Shown here one piece after another: positions 24,881 to 64,000 of a stretch of 64,000 nt of DNA. Within the stretch, counting starts at the first letter, position 1; every line of letters starts with the position of its first letter. A model generated the notes under the pieces. The model had not been told where the DNA came from and did no database searches. It saw only the letters and a program-made list of their open reading frames with translations. A program made the position numbers and the translations under genes. This stretch comes from Protea cynaroides (lineage: Eukaryota; Streptophyta; Magnoliopsida; Proteales; Proteaceae): assembly GCA_028583415.1 (NCBI GenBank), contig CM053274.1:95636549-95700548 (forward strand), written 5' to 3'.

Positions 24881-25829
24881 TGTTGTCGAGAATTCGCAGA
24901 CGTAGGAGACGAGAAATGATTACGACACGATCAGGAGTGCGGAGGCTTAGGGCTGCGAAGACGGAAGATGAAATGGTGTTTTATCCGCTGCAACCCTACC
25001 CTGAACAACTAGTAGACTGACTTAAAGAAGCGTGGAATGTGTTCAACTAAAATAAAAATGGGTTTTTTCTTTAATTTCCCATCGCTTCTTGAGGACGGGG
25101 CCTTATTCACATTTACGTTCCCAAAATTCTTAATATTTTTTTCATAGAATTGCATCCATGCCCTTGTACTGGGGACCATGAGATTGAGATCCACTTAAAG
25201 GAACCCAAATTTGATTGGCTGACATGGATTAGAAAATATTCTTTGAGCTGGCAGCAGATGCCACGTCAGCAGTCACTCTCTCTCTTACATGCCACCTCTT
25301 CCCTGTCCCTATTAACATACCACCATACACGAACCTGATTGGTTTGTTCTTCAGACCACCAACTCGGAGAAGAGTCCAAATCCTCTCCTCCCCGCCTCCC
25401 CGGCTACCTTGGAAAATCTTCTCTTAAAATTTCTACTTAATTGATCTATTTATATATCACGGTTTCTTATCGGTCTTAGCTTATTGGTCTAGTTTGGTCC
25501 GAGCCCAATTGCAAACCCAATAGAAAATGAAGACAGAAGAAGAAAAATAAGTAAGAATAGTATTGCTATTCGATCTATAATCGGGCTGGTCCGGGCTATC
25601 CTCAATCCAACAACCTAGCCTAATACATAATAAAATAATTGATGATTTAATTATTCCATAAATTTGATGATAAATTTTGGAGAATGTATACCATATGGTA
25701 AAATATAAACATTACATGGAATATGTCTATCAATAATAATTACGTAATACGTAGTTGTGTCATACCTTGGCACAGTGGTAACAAATCAAGTCAATGTAAG
25801 TGGTTCTATATTTGTAGGGAGTTTCAATG

Positions 25830-25976
25830 AACAAGGTTTCTATTACTGCAGGGTCTAGGGAGGGGCAGAATGTATGTAGTCTTACGCCTGCTATACAAAG
25901 ACACTATTTCCATATTTTGAACTCATAATCACCAAATTGCAATATAACAACCTTACAGTCACATCAAGGCTCCCCT
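25830..25976 (-). mobile_element. tRNA-derived SINE, family member 2
   Basis: Same family as 12,216-12,373: minus strand GAGCCTTGATGTGACTGTAA, GGTGATTATGAGTTCAAAAT, then AGACTACATACATTCTGCCC. More diverged. Confidence 0.7.
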
Positions 25977-26599
25977 CAATATTTGTATACATGAAAATAT
26001 TATAATACTAAATCATGTCGCCACCACACTTGGAAAATCAGGCTTTGACTAACAATTGCAAAACCTGGACAAGGATGATGTAATTCGATTTAAACAAAGA
26101 TCTTTTCCATGAAGTTAAGTGAATGTAGTCAGTAGCCCATAGATGATGAAGCCCAAAAACATAGGCTGCTGCTTCAGAAAATGGTGCATATAAAAAAGAC
26201 TTTTGGCATTCATCCAAAACGTAAGACAGTAGATGAAGAAACCTCCACCTAAAGATGCATTTTGAAAGATGGTCACCAGTAGGCTAAGAACCTTTCTGAT
26301 TAAAGTCACTTTTCAGGATCAGTGTCTAGTGTAAAAATGTTAACTTGCCACTGAAGCTAAAGGAGATAGCAGATTACAGAAATAAAATCTGCCTTTTTGT
26401 GACCTGGCTACTTGATGAGGTCTTGCAGGGAAAGAGCAGTTTGGACTCTGGACTTTGGAAGAAGCATTTCACCAATGGTGGTATTAGCTTCAGTCGAAGC
26501 AATGCTCTACGCTGATTGGTTTTATCTCATAAATCATTTATTCCGAAAGTTTAAATGGAAATCGTATTAAAGGGCATCCAAATGAACTAGGTTCTTGGT

Positions 26600-26665
26600 A
26601 TTAAAGAATATGAGGAGTGGCAGAATGTACGCTGTTTTATCTTCGCAATGCAGAGAAATTATTTC
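26600..26665 (-). mobile_element. SINE fragment, family member 3
   Basis: Only the middle of the family is left: on the plus strand, GAGTGGCAGAATGTACGCTG and GCAATGCAGAGAAATTATTT correspond to the body of the 12,216-12,373 copy. Confidence 0.5.
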
Positions 26666-27293
26666 CGTAGACGAAAACCATATTAAAAATGTATATATTC
26701 GGGTTTTTTCCAACCTTTATTTTTTTTTTAGGGGAACCAAAATTTTTATTTTTATTATTTAATTTAAAGTAAAAAGAACAACCTAATGTTTGCATTCTTT
26801 GTTGAATTCGAATTTACAAACTATGATTTAGTTCATGCTAAAAATCTAATAAACATGTTAAAGTCACCACATAATCATGAAATAATTTTCAATATATTCC
26901 AAGTTTACAGTTTATCAGTATAGTTATTAGTTACTTTGAGTTTTAAAAATTAATTTCAGTGAAGTTGAAGTTTTAAGAGGCACACATACATGGTGGACCA
27001 TACGGCCTATACCAATATACTATTGATGTAGTTGTAACTTGTAAAACGTAAGATATCAACTCATTTAATAGCCAAACAGAATGAATGGATCGATGGATCA
27101 CTTCAAAAATGAAAAAAATAAGGGAAATTTTCACTTACCACCCAAAAAGAATTGGTCAAATCACCTATCACCTAATTTGTCTAAAAAAATCACCAATTAT
27201 CTAAGTTAAACAAACGTTAGTTAGCATTAACGAGAAAGAGTTAAAATTGTGTGTAGACGTTTATACCCCTTTCTTCTTCCTTTCTGTTTCTCT

Positions 27294-27327
<34 letters not shown>

Positions 27328-27329
<2 letters not shown>

Positions 27330-28056
27330 AACTCTGGATTATAGTTTTGATAACAATGACGATGACGAACGAAGAGGAAAGCTCCAGAGAAGCTCTCTTT
27401 GAGGTTATAGTAACCGATTGGGAATCGGTTGAGCTGAGAAGGAGCGGGAAATTGAGCAGAGCTCGAGCACTACGCATCCTGTAAGCAGCTCAGTGGTAAG
27501 CCAGCGCAGCGTCCTCAGCCGTCTCTAAAGTTCCAAGCCATACTCTGGCATCATTCTTCACCAGATCTCTGATCTCCGTTGCAAATTTACCCCAGGGGCG
27601 TTGGCGTACACCTCTGTAATGTTTACCTTTAGACAGAGCCGCAGTTGGAACTTCTACTGAATTTGACTTCTCTGGTGGAGATGATGGTTCAGTAGTCACA
27701 AATGATGAAGCCGACTCCGTTGATTGCGTCTGAAATACAACGGCAACGGTCTCTGCAATTTTTGTCTCATTAGGCTCCGATTTAACTGTAACCACTATAG
27801 AATCACTGAACACGCTACTGCTACTGATACTGTTGCTATTTGGTGACTCTTCTGAATGTGAAGGAATCCATCCAGCACTGGTAGCGTCACAAAGTACACC
27901 ATAAACCACCATATCCTCTGAATCATCGACATTTAATGGCAAATCTCCCCAGTTCTCTATCAAACAAGGGAAGAGACTGCTGAAGCTCGAGCTCTTGCAA
28001 TACACCGAAGCACCACCGAAGTTCTTTGCTAGAAAATTGATCGATGTTGTCGCCAA
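27328..28056 (-). pseudogene. Captured group IX ERF (AP2/ERF) transcription factor, degenerate
   Basis: The frame encodes a group IX ERF protein (ERF1/ERF2/ERF5-like). It has ENWGDLPLNVDDSEDMVVYG, the N-terminal motif of that group, then a Ser-rich region, then the AP2 domain KHYRGVRQRPWGKFATEIRD and WLGTLETAEDAALAY. Two lesions are visible. The codon before ATTSINFLAKNF is TTG (28,056) with an in-frame stop just upstream, so the usual ATG is lost. The AP2 domain is cut by TGA at 27,492-27,490, where family members have Arg (CGA). Beyond it the frame continues AAYRMRSARALLNFPL and VTITSKRAS to TAG at 27,328, as in intact ERFs. The conserved Asp before that Arg is His. It is single-exon and lies within the Pack-MULE. 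A truncated or read-through product is conceivable. Confidence 0.88.
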
Positions 28057-28240
28057 TAATTCTGATTAATCAAACAGACAGATGCCTACTAATCGATTCA
28101 ATTAGAGCAAAATCCGATTATTCGTATTCAAATCCTAACATTTTTTTTTTTTCGTTTTTTTTCTGTGTAATTCGTTTATGAGTCTCAAATAGAGAGCAAA
28201 CAAAATAGAAAGATGTTAGGAATCAGGAGAGGGGTGAGGG

Positions 28241-28248
28241 TTTATATA
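28241..28248 (-). promoter_or_regulatory. TATA box of the captured ERF
   Basis: TATATAAA on the minus strand, about 185 bp upstream of the position of the lost start codon and inside the Pack-MULE. The element therefore seems to have captured the promoter core together with the coding region. Confidence 0.6.
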
Positions 28249-28855
28249 GGGAAGACCGGTACATGCACCTCTCTTTTAATTTTTTTTCCCTTACAAAAAA
28301 GGTATTATTGTCATTCAAGTATTTTCTAACGGCTTTGTTAGTTGTTTTTTAATCTTTTTGATAAACCTTTGTCTAACTTGGGTGATAGATGATTTTTTTA
28401 AACAACTTGAGTAGTATGTGATTTGATCAATTCTTTTTAGATGGTAGTTGAAAATTTCCCAAAAAATAATAATTTATTGACTACCCTTTACCATTTAGTG
28501 AGAATTATACACACATTACTTTTTGATGATTTGTGGTAAGAATTGCACGGGGAAAGAGAGAACTGCAAAGAAGAGTTTGTGAGATGCGTGTGTGCGTGGT
28601 GTTTTTCTTTGTTTGGGGGGGGGTAAGGGGGTATGAAGATATTTGAAGAGCAGGACACAAGCCAAGCCAGCCGAAAGGAAAACTGGCTATAAGAGGCACC
28701 AAAACCACCACACTTAATTTGCAGAATGGTCACAAACACAGTCTTCTCAGGTTTGCTCAGGTTTGCTTTACATGGAAAAATTAATTTACTCAAACAGATG
28801 AAAGGATTCTTTATGGAGACTTGCTGAGACAAATAAATTCACTCAAAACAACTAA

Positions 28856-28861
28856 TTTATT
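28856..28861 (-). terminator. Possible GRV2 polyadenylation signal
   Basis: AATAAA on the minus strand about 250 nt after the GRV2 stop codon, in AT-rich DNA. It is positioned as a plant near-upstream element would be. The 28,470-29,111 stretch around it has no other feature I can name apart from a G run at 28,614-28,630. Confidence 0.4.
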
Positions 28862-29111
28862 TAGGAAAATTTATGCATATCATACACAAGTACACAACCC
28901 ATCTCAGGTTCACTATACATGGGAAAATGAATGAACCAAGGGATTCTCTCTCTCTGATTTTTTCTATCCGAAGCCTATAAGGGACTGAAAATACAAAAGC
29001 AAAAGAATTAGTAAAGAAAGAGAAAAGATGATGAGAATGTACAGTAGACTATACAAAATAGGTATAGAGATGATGCTCCAATAACTGTCAAGTTGTCAAA
29101 CACGGCTTTTT

Positions 29112-61607
<32,496 letters not shown>

Positions 61608-61620
<13 letters not shown>

Positions 61621-61658
61621 CTGATGAAGGAATTCAAGGTAGTGAGTCCGACGTGCAT
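61608..61658 (-). promoter_or_regulatory. uORF overlapping the GRV2 start codon
   Basis: An upstream ATG at 61,658 opens a 16-codon frame (MHVGLTTLNSFIRWIL) in a different register. Its TAA at 61,610-61,608 lies 10 nt past the GRV2 ATG at 61,620. If the transcript starts upstream of it, this overlapping uORF could damp translation of GRV2. The transcription start is not known from the sequence. Confidence 0.5.
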
Positions 61659-63281
61659 TACGGCGTAGAAAGAACCAGAATCCCAAGCCCGTCTCTGCCG
61701 CTACCGGGCTATAGTGAGACTGATTCGCCCCCAGGGCTTCGAAACTATGTGAATTTCTCCAGATTTCGACTTTCTAATGATACTTAATAGATTAAAAGCT
61801 TCAGAAGAGAAACCCAGGACTTCATTGATGAATCCAAAACCCTAGAAATTCCCCTCATCTCCCTTGGATTGTTAAGTGACTGAAAAAAGTACTCGCAATT
61901 TTGACTAGAAACGCAATGTTTCCCGCATCATCATAAGAAATCAAATGCAAAAACCTCCATAAGCATGAAAGATAATTTGGTAACTCCTTCCAGAATTAGG
62001 CTCTTGACAGAATCAATAAAGGCTCTTTTACCAAAAATTCATCAAATTTAATAAAAAAATAAAATAACGCTTCGAATAAAGCCACCTTCACCTAATCGGA
62101 TCAAGTAGACCTGATTGGATATAAACGAATCCCACAACAGTTGTTCTGCCTATCCTTCTTCAAACCGGACAGATGTATGAGGCACCGTTAAGGAGGTCGG
62201 TGATAAAATATGAAAATTAAGGGGAGCAAACAGGGCAAACAGGTACAATGAACAGTAAACGAGAAGAAAGGAACCGACAAAGACGACTGCAGGTCTAAAG
62301 AGTAAAGAGTGGAAATGGAAAGAGGTTGGGGTGTTGAGAACATGAGACAGAAGATAAACGGTGCCAGCTCGGAGAATTTCTAAACCGTCAGATTAATGGA
62401 TCGTGTCAGTGTGTTGTCTTTCGTCTTTTACAATATTTTGGATTAATCATTTATAAGATTATGAAGTATTTATAAAAAATTATTTATGATAATAAATTAT
62501 AGATCATAAATAATAATTGTTTAATATCATTCAATATAAACAAGTAAATTATTACAATAATGATAAACACTTTTTAAATAAAACTATAAAAATACTAATA
62601 TCATATTTGAATCACCGGTAACAACTAGTTTTTATACGATTTTAATTTTAAATGAATTCTAGAGAGTCTAGTCTTTTCATTGCAATTCCTCCTTCATCAC
62701 TAAGGCTATGTTTGAAAATGAATAAAATAAAATAAATATAATAAAATAAATATGATAATTAAATAATGATAACTTTAATGTATCTGTCACTCTTCATAGC
62801 TAAAAAAAATAAAGTTCATTTTCTTTTATTTTAGTGATGTAGATTGTGGAGTATATTTATTTAAAAAAAATAAGAAAAAATACATTCCATGGTAGTTTGG
62901 AATGTCCAATCAAACTTTAAACTATAATGGAGGGTATATCCATTTGTTTCCTTCACTCCACCTCCCCTCTAGAGTCCTTATTAATCAAACACATCTTCAA
63001 AATTTGAGGTACTAAGTATGAAAAAAGGGTTTTTATCTGATAGTGTGTAACTACACTATGACACAAAAAGGTGAAATATTCATTTCACCCCTGATTTGGA
63101 TTCGTTTATATGCATTTTCCATTAAGTATAAATATTTTAAACCTCTTACGAATGAGAAAATATGAGCACCCATGCATTAGGGTTGAGTATTCCAAAATTA
63201 TTTTTTTTAATTATTTATTTGGTTAATATTTCAAGTTTGATGAATTAACTTAAATTTATTCTAATGAGACTACCAATAAAA

Positions 63282-63430
63282 GACGTTCCAGTGCACAAGA
63301 CTCCCGCTACGAGTCTGAAAAGGGGCACAATGTACGTAGCTTTACCTTATAATGCAAATAGGCTATTTTCATGTTTCAAATTTATAACTACCAAATTACA
63401 ATATGCCAATCTTACTATCACATCAATCTG
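63282..63430 (-). mobile_element. tRNA-derived SINE, family member 4
   Basis: The plus strand GTTCCAGTGCACAAGACTCC and GGGCACAATGTACGTAGCTT correspond to the inverse of the 12,216-12,373 SINE. Diverged but collinear. Confidence 0.65.
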
Positions 63431-63868
63431 AACTAATTTTTCTTACGCAATTATATAATCCATGTAAGGCACAAAATATATATTATTGGGGAAGATTGGG
63501 GGGATTGAAAAATTGTAAATAAATAAGCCTCGTGTCTCTTGTTCGAATGGAAATTTTAATTTAAAAAGTAGTAATCAAATGGCAAAATAAATTAGAACAT
63601 GTACACATTCTTTTTTCTTTTCTTTTTTTTCTTATATATCATAACATGTTTGTCTAAGGGACAATAAGATTAATTGCCACATAGATAGGTGATAACTAGT
63701 CTTGTCACCAAATGTTTCAAGATTTGACAACTCCTCTCCTTTAAGTGCCAAAACTATTCCTCTTATGTATCGTGATGCCACAATGAATTGGTGATCTTTA
63801 GTCAGACCATTAACCATGTTGGATAATTGTTATATTATTTATTTATTTAAGTAGTAGGATAAAAGACT

Positions 63869-63995
63869 TTTTTTTTAGGGGGGTGGGGACCACAGCTCCC
63901 CAACTACGGGAAGTCAGAAGGGAGTGCCATAACTCGCAAGGCACAATGAAAGACTAAAGAGTTGAATCCACGACCACATATGTGCCTATAATTAG
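63869..63995 (-). mobile_element. Possible SINE remnant
   Basis: The minus strand has GTCGTGGATTCAACTC, B-box-like, then a GC-richer body (TTGCGAGTTATGGCACTCCC) ending in CCCCCCTAAAAAAAAAG. A GC-rich patch with a short A tail in AT-rich DNA fits a SINE 3' part. The A box would lie at or beyond the window edge. Confidence 0.35.
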
Positions 63996-64000
63996 CCATG

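Larger units (their letters stand above)
24881..27112. other. Intergenic DNA between NAA15 and the ERF Pack-MULE
   Basis: Contains the presumed NAA15 promoter. Near 24,990-25,010 the minus strand has AGGGTAGGGTT, a telo-box-like motif common in promoters of translation genes, and a CCAAT box at about 25,340. Two SINE copies follow (25,830-25,976 and 26,600-26,665). No protein gene is evident. Confidence 0.5.
27122..28460. mobile_element. Pack-MULE (Mutator-like element) carrying an ERF gene
   Basis: Both ends read GGGAAATTTTCA inward as terminal inverted repeats. 38 of the first 44 bases match, and similarity continues for roughly 110 bp. The element is flanked by a perfect 9-bp direct duplication AAAAAATAA (27,113-27,121 and 28,461-28,469), the target-site length of the Mutator superfamily. 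There is no transposase inside; the interior is an ERF gene copy with its own TATA box. That is the definition of a Pack-MULE. It inserted in the space between GRV2 and NAA15. Confidence 0.9.
61659..64000. other. GRV2 upstream and intergenic DNA
   Basis: 61,659-62,350 is less AT-rich and should hold the GRV2 leader and promoter; no clear TATA box. 62,400-63,280 is very AT-rich with no frame of note. Beyond this lie SINE-like sequences (63,282-63,430; 63,869-63,995). Confidence 0.45.

Noticed and set aside
61621..61686. N-terminal extension of GRV2 by 22 codons
   Set aside because: The extension begins with TTG, not ATG, and the family starts at MDFVSRH.

Overview
This window is plant nuclear DNA. 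It is AT-rich, with spliceosomal introns (GT-AG), plant polyadenylation and TATA-type signals, and a heavy load of plant transposons (L1 and RTE LINEs, tRNA-derived SINEs, hAT and Mutator-like elements, a solo LTR). The encoded proteins are closest in my memory to eudicot sequences. The abundance of hAT elements would fit an early-diverging eudicot such as lotus, but that is a guess.

Two conserved housekeeping genes lie on the minus strand, one behind the other. GRV2/KAM2, the plant RME-8/DNAJC13 endosomal J-domain protein, is complete: 22 coding exons from 61,620 down to 29,112, predicting 2,648 residues in unbroken frame. NAA15, the auxiliary subunit of the N-terminal acetyltransferase NatA, starts at 24,880 and runs off the left edge. 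Twelve exons (first 369 codons) are present, the last ending at 2,246. Both introns and intergenic spaces are stuffed with transposons, and I found no lesion in either coding sequence.

Between the two genes sits a 1.34-kb Mutator-like element (27,122-28,460) with long terminal inverted repeats and a perfect 9-bp target duplication. It carries almost a whole group IX ERF transcription factor gene, a Pack-MULE. The captured gene has lost its start ATG and has an in-frame TGA late in the AP2 domain. A second Pack-MULE (41,242-43,911, perfect 9-bp duplication) lies in GRV2 intron 9 and carries what looks like exon 1 of an ABCA-type ABC transporter.

The most unusual feature is a set of hAT-like elements whose ends start CATGGTT, CAAGGTT or CATAGTT and which are flanked by 8-bp duplications. 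Different members are built internally from different short, degenerate, self-complementary words (GGTTTCGACC, GTATCGATAC, GAATAATTCGG, GGCGCCTAGGCG, ATTTCGGCGAAAT). They are nested in each other. One 3.47-kb copy (13,351-16,818) keeps a BED-zinc-finger transposase remnant, and a 2.59-kb relative (57,918-60,505) has a perfect duplication CTCACCAC.

Layout from left to right: LINE tail and NAA15 intron 12 (1-2,245); NAA15 exons 12-1 interleaved with SINEs, an RTE element, hAT elements, L1 pieces and a solo LTR (2,246-24,880); intergenic SINEs; ERF Pack-MULE; GRV2 exons 22-1 with a 9.1-kb transposon-filled intron 9 and a 5.5-kb intron 1 (29,112-61,620); AT-rich intergenic DNA with SINE copies (to 64,000). 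Exon limits come from reading splice signals and protein homology by eye. No alignment or transcript was available.
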